From: Sambucus nigra
Taxonomy: Eukaryota > Streptophyta > Magnoliopsida > Dipsacales > Adoxaceae
Reading direction: 5' to 3'
NCBI GenBank assembly: GCA_949130495.1
Contig: OX422208.1
Coordinates: forward strand, 640,750,523-640,814,522
Length of the DNA stretch: 64,000 nucleotides
In this document: piece by piece, positions 1 to 10,756 of the stretch
How positions within the stretch are numbered: the stretch's first letter is position 1
Layout: every line of letters starts with the position of its first letter
Made by a program: the position numbers and the translations under genes
Notes under the pieces: model-generated
What the model was told of the DNA's origin: nothing
What the model saw: the letters and a program-made list of their open reading frames with translations, nothing else
Database searches by the model: none

Positions 1-1120
1 TCTTGGGTCAGAATTGACCCCGGTCTTGGATTGTCACCTGAGTTAGGTCAGAATTGACCTCGGTCCTCGGTCGTCACCACTCTTGGGTCAGAATTGGCCC
101 CGGTCTTGGATCGTCACCTAAGTTAGGTCAGAATTGACCTCGGTCCTCGGTCGTCACCAATCTTGGGTCAGAATTGGCCCCGGTCTTAGATCGTCACCTG
201 AGTTAGATTAGAATTGACCTCGATCCTTGGTCGTCACCAATCTTGGGTCAGAATTGGCCCCAGTCTCAGATCGTCACCTAAGTTAGGTCAGAATTGACCT
301 CGGTCCTCGGTCGTCACCACTCTTGTGTCAGAATTGGCCCCGGTCTTGGATCATCACCTAAGTTAGGTCATAATTAACCTCGGTCCTCGGTCGTCACCAC
401 TCTTGGGTCAGAATTGACCCTGGTCTTGGATCGTCACCTGAGTTAGGTCAGAATTGACCTCGGTCCTCGGTCGTCACCACTCTTGGGTCATAATTGACCC
501 CGATCTTGGATCGTCACCTGAGTTAGGTCAGAATTGACCTCGGTCCTTGGTCGTCACCACTCTTGGGTTAGAATTGGCCCCGGTCTCGGATCATCACCTA
601 AGTTAGGTCATAATTGACCTCGGTCCTCGGTCGTCACCACTCTTGGGTCATAATTGACCCCGATCTTGGATCGTCACCTGAGTTAGGTCAAAATTGACCT
701 CGGTCCTTGGTCGTCACCACTCTTGGGTTAGAATTGGCCCCGGTCTCAGATCATCACCTAAGTTAGGTCAGAATTGACCTCGGTCCTCGGTCATCACCAC
801 TCTTGAGTCAGAATTGACCCCGGTCTTGGATCGTCACCTGAGTTAGATCAGAATTGACCTCGGTCCTCAGTCGTCACCACTCTTGGGTCAGAATTGACCC
901 CGGTCTTGGATCCTCACCCGAGTTAGGTTAGAATTGACTTCGGTCCTCGGTCGTCATCATTCTTGGGTCAGAATTAATCCCGGTCTTGGATCGTCACCTA
1001 AGTTAGGTCAAAATTGACCTCGGTCCTCAGTCAGCACCACTCTTAGGTCAGAATTGACCCCGGTCTTGGATCGTCATCTAAGTTAGGTTAAAATTAACCT
1101 CGGTCCTCGGTCGTCACCAC
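1..1120. repeat. 80-bp dimeric tandem array, 14 units
   Basis: The segment is 14 consecutive 80-bp units starting at 1, 81, 161 and so on to 1041. Every unit starts exactly on the 80-bp grid, so I see no net length change, although substitutions are common. Each unit is a dimer of two related 40-bp monomers, one beginning TCTTGGGTCA and the other AGTTAGGTCA. Most monomers carry a short dyad, GGTCA-gaat-TGACC. Tandem arrays just upstream of the PPT are a known feature of the 3' untranslated region of Tat/Ogre-lineage Ty3/gypsy elements and can seed satellite DNA. The array continues beyond the left edge of the window. Confidence 0.97.
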
Positions 1121-1330
1121 TCTTAGGTCCTCAGAACTGACCTCGACCCTCTGAATTGGTCACCCTCATTTCCTTAGGTCTTTAAAACTGACCTCGACCC
1201 TATGAATTGGTCACCCTCGCCCCTTAGGTCCTCGGAATCGACCTTGACCCTCTGATTTGGTTATCCCTACCACGCTCCTTAGGTCCTCAGAATCGGTCTC
1301 GATCCTCTAAATCGCTCATACTCTCTCAGA
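1121..1330. repeat. Degenerate ~50-bp tandem units beside the 80-bp array
   Basis: About four units of roughly 50 bp begin TTAGGTC and contain CTGACCTCGACCCT or CTCGATCCT. They share the GGTC/GACC vocabulary of the 80-bp array but have a different period and varied lengths. They look like an older or diverged edge of the same 3'-UTR repeat. Confidence 0.75.
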
Positions 1331-1382
1331 AGCATCATGCGGTGTCTAATCAATGGCTATCATTTATTCCAAACTCACCCGT

Positions 1383-1392
1383 CGGGGGGCTA
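1383..1392 (+). other. Polypurine tract before Tat-type LTR
   Basis: A G-run (CGGGGGGCTA) stands directly before the LTR start TGTAGACACCCC. This is where a PPT primes plus-strand synthesis. It means element-internal sequence lies to the left, so the tandem array is the element's 3' UTR. Confidence 0.65.
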
Positions 1393-2179
1393 TGTAGACA
1401 CCCCATTCTGTTACCCCTAACTCTCCTTAGGTCCCTAGTACCTCGAATCATCATCGCAAACCCAAGTCATGTCCCGATCACTGACCTGGAAGCCATCAGG
1501 CACTCCCTAGCTTGGTTTGATCAAAAGTCAAACTCCTCGTCTCGACGGAGACTCAAAGAATCTTCTAAGGGCACTGAATACCCTTTCCAATGGTCCATCC
1601 CGTGCGCGATTCTGACTTACCATGCGGGCGAACGATCTGTTTGCGTCCGAAACCCAACCTAGAGGCCACCGGGCGCTCCCGAACTCTGTTTGACCTAATT
1701 CAACTCTTCAGCTCAACTGAGGCTGAATGAATCTTCGAAGGGCACTGAATACCCTTTCTAACGGTCCGTCCCTTGCACAATTCTGACTTTCCATGCGGAC
1801 GAACGATACGTTTGACTTCGAGAAGTCACCGAATGCTTCGCAGGCCCGGTTGACCAAAGTCAACTCCTCGAACCGGGTCAAACTCTTTGGAATGATGAAG
1901 TAAATCTCCTAACCTTTCTAATGGTCCACCCCGTGCGCGATTCGGACTTACCATGCGGACAAACGATCCATTTGCGTCCGAACGATTCCCCGTCTAGCGG
2001 ACTGACAAACGCTTCCGAGCCACATTTGACCCAAAGGAGCAGTCCAAAGGACTTTCGAAGGTCTCTGAAATACCTTTTCAATGGTATGCCCCGTGTATGA
2101 TTCTGACCGACGGTTTGCCCTCGATGACTAATTTTCCGAAAAAGCCTGAAGCTCACTACCAAATGCCAGGTCCCAGACC

Positions 2180-2207
2180 CTACCTATCGGCACCTGCCGA
2201 TAGGTAG
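2180..2207. promoter_or_regulatory. Perfect 13-bp inverted repeat upstream of TATA box
   Basis: The arms CTACCTATCGGCA and TGCCGATAGGTAG are perfect reverse complements with a 2-base spacer. The repeat ends about 36 bp before the TATA box, a normal place for a transcription-factor site. It would also form a strong cruciform or hairpin. Confidence 0.7.
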
Positions 2208-2242
2208 TGCCATGGCAATGCTGATCGGCAAACCCCTGGGCC

Positions 2243-2250
2243 TATAAAAG
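2243..2250 (+). promoter_or_regulatory. LTR TATA box
   Basis: TATAAAAG lies in a GC-rich setting (GGGCCTATAAAAGGAGG) and is followed by a pyrimidine and purine-mixed leader. This is a canonical plant pol II core promoter and marks the U3/R border of the LTR. Confidence 0.75.
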
Positions 2251-2712
2251 GAGGCCTTGGCCTCATTTGCATGAGGAGCTCAGATCAGAAGGAAATCACT
2301 CTCAGCAAGTCCCATAAACCTCTCTCGAAGGCAGTGTGATTTCAACTTCCAAATCCCTTTTCACTTCCACTTTTCATCATCCCTTTCATCAAACTTGATG
2401 AATTAATCACTCTCCATCATCATCCAAGTGCAAGTGGATGCTTTTCAACATTCAAGATCAAGCTCAAAGTCTCTAAGAAGGTCCATCTTTCTCTTCAAAT
2501 CTTCTTAAATTTGCAATAACTTGTTTTATTACTTAAGCACTCTTATTATCTTATTTCACATATCCTAACATACTTTTTATCTAGTATTATTGCACCTTTC
2601 TTATTTTCATATAAATAAAACCCAAAAAACAAGAAAAAGAGGGTTTGCTCATAAATTCCAAATAGGGATTCTCACACTTTTTCCACACTTTTCTCACAAC
2701 TAAAACACTTTT

Positions 2713-2715
<3 letters not shown>

Positions 2716-2745
<30 letters not shown>
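2716..2745. repeat. (AC)15 microsatellite
   Basis: An uninterrupted AC dinucleotide run of 30 bases lies in the U5 part of the Tat-type LTR. Confidence 0.97.
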
Positions 2746-2747
<2 letters not shown>

Positions 2748-3331
2748 ACAAATAAGAGATTTCTCCATTTGGATTTATGGGATAAACCCCACCCCTCATT
2801 TTATATGCGAACTACGTGGACCTTTATGCCTTTATAGGCTACGTAGGCATCTCGGGGTAAAACCCGAGACTCGAGTCCTTTTCTCAGTTTTTCTCTTATT
2901 TTCTATCTTTTCTTTATCTCATTTTCCATTATATCCTATACATTCATTCTTAGTGGCATATTATTCCACATGCGTTATCATTCCCTTATAAAAATCAACG
3001 CAAGGGTAATCTCGCAAATCCTGTTTTCTACATTAATCTCACATTCCTACGGATGATCCGCTTTATCTTTTTCGTGATACAAGTCGAGGATTCCTACCTC
3101 CATTTTATATATACACATGCACACATATCACAGGGGGAAATATAAAGGAAAGTAGAAAATATTCATGAGAGCCTGAAAGGGCGAAATGGGTGCCTAACAC
3201 CTTCCCATTTCGTAACTAAGCCTCCGAACCCTTCTCGAATCATTTTGGTTTTGCACGCACCAGTATGTCTTTAGATGTCATCCTTCGGGGTGGCTTCTCC
3301 TTTTTCTTTTGTCTGTTTTGAGTAAAATAGA

Positions 3332-3480
3332 CTGGCGGCTCTGAATCTCTCTACATTTTCACACCTCACAAATCGACGCCGGCTGAAGCGCTCGCCCGAG
3401 AGGGGACGCGCGGGACCTGATGGATCCTTTTCCCTCCGTGGTGGGGATCGGGGATGGCCACACTAGCAACATAACATTTG
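3332..3480 (+). other. PBS-like sequence and GC-rich leader after the LTR
   Basis: TGGCGGCTCTGA follows the LTR and resembles the TGGCGACTC-type primer-binding site of Tat/Ogre elements. A GC-rich stretch follows (about 3370-3450), with many CG dinucleotides in an AT-rich region. If this is a real PBS, the single LTR has element-internal sequence on both sides. The sequence breaks off near 3480, where the minus-strand gypsy fragment begins. Confidence 0.45.
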
Positions 3481-3567
3481 GATAATCCCGATCCACCATA
3501 CTGCTCAACTAACTAATGTCCATTTTTTATCATGCACTTTGGAGAACTTACAAGGGTAATCAATGTC

Positions 3568-5090
3568 CTACTCTTTATTAAAACGATGGCGAGACCCATC
3601 TCGAAGAGATACTGAGAAACTGTGGCGATGACATTCGATGGTTGCATCAAAACACGACAACCAATCCATAGTGAGGATCAACTGAAAACTATCTATGTCC
3701 ATGAGAATCAATTCGTACTCCAAAACATAGTCTTCAGCCATAACTACGCTGCTATGGCAGACTCTATAGAGAACTATACTATCTCTAATCAGAAGTCCCA
3801 TGAAGATAGACATGTAAAATTGATCTACTTCTAATCCCAAACTGAATGCTAACAAGATCAAGATAAACGAATGTGATGCGAATGAATTAAATAATCATAC
3901 CTTTACCCATGTGATGAAAAAAATAATCATACCTTCCATTAAGTAGGGATCACCGGAAGGTGCGAAAAATTATGACATGGCATAGGCGCATCCAGGGTGT
4001 TGCTCTGACCGCCAGGCAACTGACCTGGACTGTGACTACTCTGCCCCTGACTAGGATGTGAATCATACACATTATGCCTTGCCAACTGATAATAGCTCGA
4101 GGATAACTACTGTTGCTGTTGCTGGGTGGGACCCATATAGCTAGAACTTCTGCTCGTTATGTAGTTGATAGTCTGCTGACTGCCCTGTTGATTACCCGAA
4201 GCTCTCTTTGATCAGTATCTCTTGAAGTGACTGGAGGACCCACATGTAAAAAAAGTTCTCTAAGTAGGGTCCATGGGACTCTGATCATGGGTACACTGGG
4301 CGAATAATGAACTAACCCCCATAGTGGCCTTTAGCTTTATAAAAAAGCCTCGAGCCCTGATCTTTGACTTCTGATGATCATTGCCATGGGACCCACTGGG
4401 CTCCCTCTTCTTCTCCCTGATGGCCTTATTCATCGCTGTTATAAAGTGTGACAGATCCAAACCAATCATAATCCGTCGAATACTGAGGTTAAGGTCCTTG
4501 ACAAACAACCTTATCTTTTTTGCCTCATTATTTTGCATAACGTCCACATACTTACACAAACTCTTAAACTAACCTCGTACTCATTCACAGACATCTATCC
4601 ATGAATCAAATAAAGGAACTAGATCTTCTTGGCATCTTTAAATGCTCAGAAAAGTACCGGTCCAGGATTGTAACCCTGAAGCTTTCCCAGTATATAGTCT
4701 CTGTCACATTGCCAGAGTAGGCGTTCCACTAGCACCGTGCCTGATCTATGAGCTGGAAGGTCAATATCTTAACTTTATACGTAGCTAACATGTCAAGAAC
4801 CTTCATAACCCTAGTAACCTCATCAAACCCTTTTTTCTGTAGTGCCAGGGCCATCTTTCTCGTTAAAGGTGGGTGGGTGTAATCTCTGAAATTCCTTCAT
4901 AATGGAGACCAAGGAAGTGCTCTCAACCATTCCACTATGGTTGACCCTCTATTAATATGAGAGGAAGTCTGCAAGATGACACACGACCTGTTCCATGTAT
5001 CTAAGATCATTGTTCCCTGAATCGCAAACCCCATCACGACGTCTAGTCATCTAGATAAGAAAGGAAAGTTCAATACACAATGATACGAAA
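3568..5090 (-). pseudogene. Ty3/gypsy gag-protease fragment, minus strand
   Basis: The frame at 3568-3861 reads as the end of a retroviral-type aspartic protease region; LTMDWLSCFDATIEC fits the usual (I/V)LGMDWL-x-x-x-x-A-x-(I/L)DC signature. Further right, 4260-4559 resembles a gag capsid (EAKKIRLFVKDLNLSIR). Between them, near 4210-4250, is a decayed CCHC knuckle (CGSSSH with the last cysteine lost). The frames are broken by stops and shifts. Gag lies next to the PBS at 5197, so the order LTR-PBS-gag-protease on the minus strand is normal. Reverse transcriptase and integrase are missing because the element is cut off near 3480. Confidence 0.75.
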
Positions 5091-5196
5091 TGAAAGTAAT
5101 ATCGGAAGAGATTAACTTAAATAGTAACTGAAGCTGTAAGTATAACGAAAAAGTATAAAGGAAGCATAAACATTTCATTACACCCAATAATCCTAT

Positions 5197-5209
5197 TGCT
5201 TTGATACCA
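5197..5209 (-). other. Primer-binding site for initiator tRNA-Met, minus strand
   Basis: Read on the minus strand this is TGGTATCAAAGCA, the standard complement of the 3' end of plant initiator methionine tRNA. It sits two bases from the LTR end at 5212, which fixes the orientation of this element. Confidence 0.8.
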
Positions 5210-5211
5210 TT

Positions 5212-7240
5212 TGTAACCCCTGACCCGAATTTGGGTCACCGTCGGGTCAACTGCACCGAGTCAAGGAGTTAAAGGGGATGGGGAGAGTCTAATTTTATTA
5301 TTTAGAAAACCCCTTTAATTACACCATTATACGAGGATTAAATTACTAGTTTTAATTAGATAAACAAGTAACCACTTTAAGTAATTAGGTTAATTAACAA
5401 GGTTTATTTATGAAAATCCGTTTAATCCAATAATACTAAATTAATAAGAAATAAATCATAGTTGTCCATGTATTATTATATCACTTGACCAAGGGCCCGA
5501 ATAAAATGATTTTAAATATTCAAATAAAATATTTCAAGACAGTTTAAAATAAAAGCAGAGCATCTAACCGTGATTATTACCCTCAGGGGCCTTACCGACG
5601 TCATTGCCAACATCCATACTCGATGTAACTGGGGTGGGGGTAGGGGTTTTAACATAAAAATAGGGTGAGCCAACGTTCAGCAGGATAGAAATTACTAAGC
5701 TATACATTTTCTACGAAATTATTATACACATAACAAGTATTTTTATATATTCCAAAAATGTTTTACGATTTAGCTAGTATTAATGCAACTACCATGCAAT
5801 GCACCTGTGCGATAGGCTCATACTCACACTTAACCATTTCATACCACCCTTTACCGGGTTTATAGACTCTTTAATCATATTTTATTTCTTAGTCTCTATT
5901 TTATCTCTTTTATTAGGTTGTCTTATTTACATTCCTTAAGCACAAAAAAGTTCATTTTCATCTCCATTATCTTTCTCTCAGAATCCTCTAATTAATCGTA
6001 TATTTTAACGGGCTTCATACCACCGGCTATACTACCATGTGCTCTGACCATTGATTTTAGGTCTTTCACCCTATGACTCCAGGCCCTTCTTAATAATTTT
6101 TCTGTCTCATCCATGTCCATATTAATGTATTTTTACATTTTTACCAATGTTCACGTTACTCTTTTACTCTCGCCATTCTCATGCCATTTTATTTATTTAT
6201 TCGTTATCACAAAACTGACCGCTAAGGTTAAATGATGAAGTCCAACCACTAGAACCCTCTATTTTTTTATCAAATTTTCCCTTTCACCCTTCATTTATTA
6301 AACCTTGTGATAACACATTTCTTTCATTATGGCATTATAAATCATCATTTTACATTCAAAACCGTCTTTCGTGATTTTATGCCCTAAAATTACACATTAT
6401 CCTTTTTCTTCAAGAAAATTCCATTTCTTCATATTTCTTTTTAGAACACATATTTAATGTTATAAAACCATTTTACAAAATGTCCATTTACCTTTATACT
6501 CAATGTTGCATTAAATATCATTTCTTCTTCATCTTATGACACATTTAGGGTTAATATTTCCAATTTCCTTATTTCATTAAGAAATCCATTTTTAATTCCA
6601 CATGTCATGTCCATATATCCTTATTTAACACACTACAATATTTTAAGTATTTCGGGGGGATTTTAAGCCTAAAAGTCCTTAAATATGGAACTCAACATGA
6701 TATTAACATGAAAATATATTTTTCATGCTTATTTACTCATTTTTCTAAGACGAAAAAAATATTTGTTCATCCAAAGTCATTTTAATCTAAGTCTTTATCA
6801 AAATCCCATTTTTGTAAGAAAACCTTTAAATAAACATACTAGAAATATTATTTTACAAAATAGACCCTTCTAGCTTGCGTCCTAATATTTTTAATGTTGA
6901 AAACACTTAGAGGAAAACCCTACCATGTATTTGAAAAGGAAAAACTATAAAAAATGACTTGAAAGCTCCAACTTCTTCAAGAGCTCCATTAATGGCTTCT
7001 TCAACCCAACTTTTTCATCAACTAGGCTTGAAATTGGTGTATCAAGCCTCAAAATAACTTGGAATAGGCTTGGGATGGAAGGGGAATCCTTGGAGAGAGG
7101 TGGAAATGGGTTGAAAATGGTGGAATAGAGCTTAGAGAGAGAGAGAGGGAGAGAAAGAGATCTTAAAAAAATTTGATGAGAAATGCCTATCTTTCTCCTT
7201 TTACCTTTTTTAACCCACAAAACTTAACCCTTTAATCAAT
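5212..7240 (-). mobile_element. 5' LTR part of the minus-strand gypsy element
   Basis: The LTR ends (plus-strand reading TGTAACCCC) next to the PBS at 5197-5209. It is AT-rich with long stretches lacking genes. A purine-rich run at 7135-7155 (GAGAGAGAGAGAG) reads as a CT-rich leader on the minus strand. Its other end should hold the U3, but near 7240 the sequence changes to the 3' part of a different, plus-strand LTR, so this copy is truncated. The frame at 6945-7220 has no recognisable domain. Confidence 0.6.
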
Positions 7241-7589
7241 GATTAAACCCGAGATTTATTATTTCAGTTTGATTGATTCTAGTATAGGTTTCTATTCTTC
7301 TTTCCTTGTTTAATTATTTCAGAGATTGTATGGGCAGGGCCCCCCCGAGATTTATTATTTCATCCATTTACCTTCCAGTTACGTTTGAGATGAATATTTT
7401 ATGACTTATGGGTATTGGGATTTATTTATTGTCATTTATTGCTTCATATGGTTTTACTGTACATGTATATTTTAAATTAAAATATTATATTATAGTTTGA
7501 TGCTTAGAATGATGTAAATTATTTGACAAGCCCCATCTTTAGCATATTGTGTTTGGACAACCTTTACGTAGAAAATGGGGGTTGTTACA
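7241..7589 (+). mobile_element. 3' fragment of 5' LTR of plus-strand gypsy element
   Basis: About 330 bp match the end of the LTR at 12782-15200. Shared blocks include GTGTTTGG-CAACCTTTACGTA, TTTTATGACTTATGGG and the terminal TGTTACA. The rest of this LTR is missing to the left. A 19-bp sequence at 7248-7266 is an exact copy of 7344-7362. A weak PBS-like sequence follows the end. Confidence 0.75.
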
Positions 7590-7738
7590 GTTAGTGTAGA
7601 GCATCCAGTTTTTGGTGTCCTTAGGATCTGTCGCTCGTTACATTCCGTGTTTCATTTATTTGATATGTAGAACCCTCTGATTAGTAATTGTTTTATTCTT
7701 TAGGATCTGTTACTAATTTGAATCTTGTTTGCTTTTCG

Positions 7739-8700
7739 ATGGCAAATGGTATATGCGGTAAACCGCGACATGTTACCACTGAGGCTGTAGAGGATAAGGT
7801 TTAGCAGGAGCCGCAACCGCACCCACCGCCACCACCAACCCCACCTATAGTTACTCCAGCAGACATTGCCACAATAGTTATGTAGTCATTCTTTATAGCG
7901 ATGGATGTTATGCTTTAGCACATTTAGCCATAACAGCTGCCACCATTACCAACCCCGTAGCATGTGGTGCTACTCGTTTAGGCATAGGGCTCGATTCGGG
8001 AGAGATCTAGGGAGGCCTTCACTAAAGGCCACCCACTAGAGTTTATTAGGAGTTCAGATATCTTGATGGCTAGTCAATGGAAGAAAGACATTTATAGACA
8101 TTTGAGGATGGTTGAGTGCACGACAGTGCACAAATAGATGTTAGCTTTGTTTCGACTAGTAGGAGCAGATTTACAGTGATGGCAGAGTGTCACCACATCA
8201 GAGGAGCGGAATAGATTGACTATTGATGAGTTATGGGTAAATTTTGAGGGCTATTTCCCACTTGACATGAAATAAGAGGTGAGGAGGAAATTTATGGACC
8301 TTAAATAGGAGGGTCGCACTATAGCAGAGTATGAGGATGAGTTTGTCGCATTGTCATTATTTACTGAAGATGAAGTAGACACTGAAGAAAAGAGAATGGA
8401 TAAGTTTTTATCAGTTACATCAAGAAATCTTTATTGGAGAATCAACTTTTACCACCAACAATTAGATGGTTAATGTTACTTTGCTACATTGTCAGAATTA
8501 CAGATAATTTTAACAAATTAAGGGGGATAAGTGATCTAGTTCAGAGAAGTCAAGACAACATGGAAAGGCAAGTGGGAATAGTAATCAAGGGCCCTATCAG
8601 TTTAAGGGGTCCCAAGAAGGAGATCAGTATAAGAAGCACAGGGGTTACGATGATCGAAACAACCTGGGCTAGTAGCAGAGAGGAAATCAGGGCCAGTAGT
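7739..8700 (+). pseudogene. Ty3/gypsy gag, multiple stops
   Basis: From the ATG at 7739 one frame can be followed for about 700 bases through a proline/glutamine-rich N-terminus into a capsid-like part (WVNFEGYFPLDMK, then RTIAEYEDEF). This matches the shape of chromovirus gag. About a dozen in-frame stops interrupt it. Most are TAG where a glutamine (CAG) is expected, two are TAA, and one is TGA at an expected tryptophan. A later frame at 8434-8763 is the decayed basic tail. The zinc knuckle is not preserved in any clear form. Protease follows directly, as in a gag-pol polyprotein. Confidence 0.8.
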
Positions 8701-8754
8701 AGCAGGGCCAACAACCAGATAGGTGTCAGTTTTTGGGAAATTACTATGGTCGTG

Positions 8755-9745
8755 GCGACTTAGGTTTGTGGCAGACCTACTTATGTTAGATATGTCCAAG
8801 TTTGACATTATCCTAGAGATGGATTGAATAGATCCTTATAGGGCTTGTGTTGATTGTTATAGGAGGCCCACCGTCTTTACCATTCCAGCATAAGAGATGT
8901 ACTTGGTTGTTATGATGCACCCGGAAGGAGGGTCAAGCACACATTTATATTACATTGACGAGGAAACTTCTGATGAGGTCATCATTTTTCTGGACTCCAT
9001 CTTGATTGTTAAGGATTTTTTAGATGTTTTAGGAGAGATTCTAGTGTTACCACTGAGTAGGGAGATCAATTTGCGAGGGACTTGATTCCAGGTACGAGAC
9101 CTATAGTGCGTGCATCTTATCACATGACTCCTTTGGAGACGAGAGAGCTTAGGGAACAAATTCAGTAGTTATAGAGTCAGAGATTTATTCGAAGGAGTAA
9201 TTCACCTTAGGGTGCTCCTGTTTTGTTAGTGAAGAAGAAAGAAAAATCATTGATAGTTTTCATCGATTATAGGGAGTTTAATAAGGTTACTATACATAAC
9301 AAGTATTTGTTTCCCCATATTGATGACCTGTTAGAACAGTTGAGGGGTGCATTGTATTTTTATATGATCGATTTGAGGTTGGGATACTATCAATTAAGGA
9401 TTCAGTATCAGGATGTTCCGAAGACAGCATTCTTGACGACATATGGATCAACGCACCGAGAGTGTTTATGGACTTGATGAATAATGTATTCAGGGACTTT
9501 CAAGATCAATTTGTCATCATGTTTATAGATGACATATTGATTTATTCTCAAACCACAGATGATCACGCACAATACTCGCAGATAGTCTTTGAGATGTTAC
9601 GAGACCATCAACTCTATGTCAAGTTTGAGAAATACGGATTTTGGTTGAGGGAGGTTCAGTTCTTAGGCCACGTTGTATTTGAAAGGGGGATATTGATGCA
9701 TATGAGGAAGGTTTCAGCAGTGATGGAGGGGGGACAACCCACTAC
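8755..9745 (+). pseudogene. Ty3/gypsy protease end and reverse transcriptase, first part
   Basis: Around 8770-8860 a protease tail reads LDMSKFDIILEMD with a stop replacing the following W. The reverse transcriptase then shows [10 protein letters not shown] (9210), [16 protein letters not shown] (9260), [12 protein letters not shown] (9367) and the catalytic box FIDDILIYS near 9520. The conserved stretch between the TTYG and APxVF motifs (usually YEF-x-MPFGL) is deleted at about 9450, with a frameshift. The frame stops at QPTT (about 9745), where a solo LTR is inserted, and resumes at 10757. Confidence 0.9.
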
Positions 9746-10751
9746 TAACAAATGCTCGTGTGTGATGCTGATTCAATCGAATTCGCAAATTTCCAATTTA
9801 AACTTATTTAATCGGTGTCAATTTTTAATCCAATTTAATTCAGCCCTACAAATGTATCTAGGTGTGGATAAATCAAACCAACATAAATAATTTAAATACA
9901 CATATTTTAGGAAAAAAACCCTTCCGAGTAAAACCTTTTATTTCATAAATAATACTCACAATGATTACAAGTGAAATCTGCAATGGATTAACCGTACTAA
10001 AGAGGCTGCAACCTAAATCAGTAATGGAATTCTACAGCAACTCCGCACGAACCGCAGTTTAGTCAGCTGAGGAACACCCACGAGTACTCCCGTTGACACG
10101 CAGTCATGTCAGCCCAGCACCTCCCTCAAGTGGCACCTAGATCAGTTGTAGAGATCTTTTCAATAAGATAAACTTCATAAAATTGTGTTCTTGGGTTTGA
10201 AAACAATTCACATAAAGCAATTGGGATGTTTGTGAATTGAAAACAAAGGATAAAACCCTTAAAAATGAGAAGACAAAAGTTTATGCTAACGCAGTTTCGT
10301 AAGACTAAAATTCGCAGGTCTTCTGAAGAAAAAGGAATCTGGACAAACCAATTTGTAGAAAAATTAAGGAGGTATCTCGCTCAAATGAAAACCAGGCGTC
10401 ACTCGAACGAGGTATGATATCGTTCAAATGAGATCCCGCAACACAGCTCTGTCGCTTGAACAACTGGAGTAAAAAATAAATTTTTATTCCCGTCCTCCTC
10501 AAAACTTAGAAAAATATTTTTGACGAAAAAATCTGTTCCAATATTTAGAAAAAATCATCTTAACACTCTAAGTGAACCGTTAAGGTAGTTAAACACAACC
10601 TCACCAAAATTAATCTCATGGAGGCTTAAATATTAAAGAACGTTGATATTCAGAATTGTCTTGATGCATGATTGACCTTGAATAAGTCTTCGACGATTGT
10701 AGCGGTATACGACATACTAAAATGTAAGACGAATAATAAAATAATGTCCTT
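9746..10751 (-). mobile_element. Solo LTR of the TR-GAG family, minus strand
   Basis: Read on the minus strand, this 1006-bp segment begins AAGGACATTATT and has the same order of blocks as the LTRs at 18818, 23412 and 34200 (CGCTACAA, TCGTTCGA-type palindromes, CAAATTCGCAAAT). It is bounded by the direct repeat ACTAC (9741-9745 and 10752-10756). Removing it and one repeat restores the gypsy pol frame exactly. There is no internal region, so it is a solo LTR left by LTR-LTR recombination. The terminal bases differ from the usual TG/CA. Confidence 0.88.
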
Positions 10752-10756
10752 ACTAC

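Larger units (their letters stand above)
1393..3331 (+). mobile_element. LTR of a Tat/Ogre-type Ty3/gypsy element
   Basis: The LTR begins TGTAGACACCCC after a PPT. It holds a clear TATA box (2243) and ends close to 3331, just before a PBS-like sequence. Near its 3' end (about 3190-3210) it has GGTGCCTAACACCTTCCC, a phrase typical of Tat/Ogre LTR ends. The 3' border is uncertain by some tens of bases because no clean CA terminus is visible. An open frame at 1342-1662 crosses the border and has no recognisable domain, so I treat it as chance. A (AC)n microsatellite lies inside. Confidence 0.72.

Noticed and set aside
1..1120. Possible CRISPR array or minisatellite with spacers
   Set aside because: Units are contiguous with no variable spacers and this is a plant nuclear sequence. 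It is a tandem repeat.
1342..1662. 106-codon plus-strand frame at the PPT/LTR border
   Set aside because: No domain or codon pattern, and it starts upstream of the LTR start in repeat sequence. It is a chance frame.
6945..7220. 91-codon minus-strand frame with a leucine-rich start
   Set aside because: It lies in an LTR and its composition follows the purine/pyrimidine-rich leader. No homology motif.
5212..7589. Reading the whole 2.38 kb as one LTR of the plus-strand gypsy element
   Set aside because: The length fits, but only the last 330 bp match the LTR at 12782-15200, and a minus-strand PBS sits next to the left end. Two abutting truncated LTRs explain it better.
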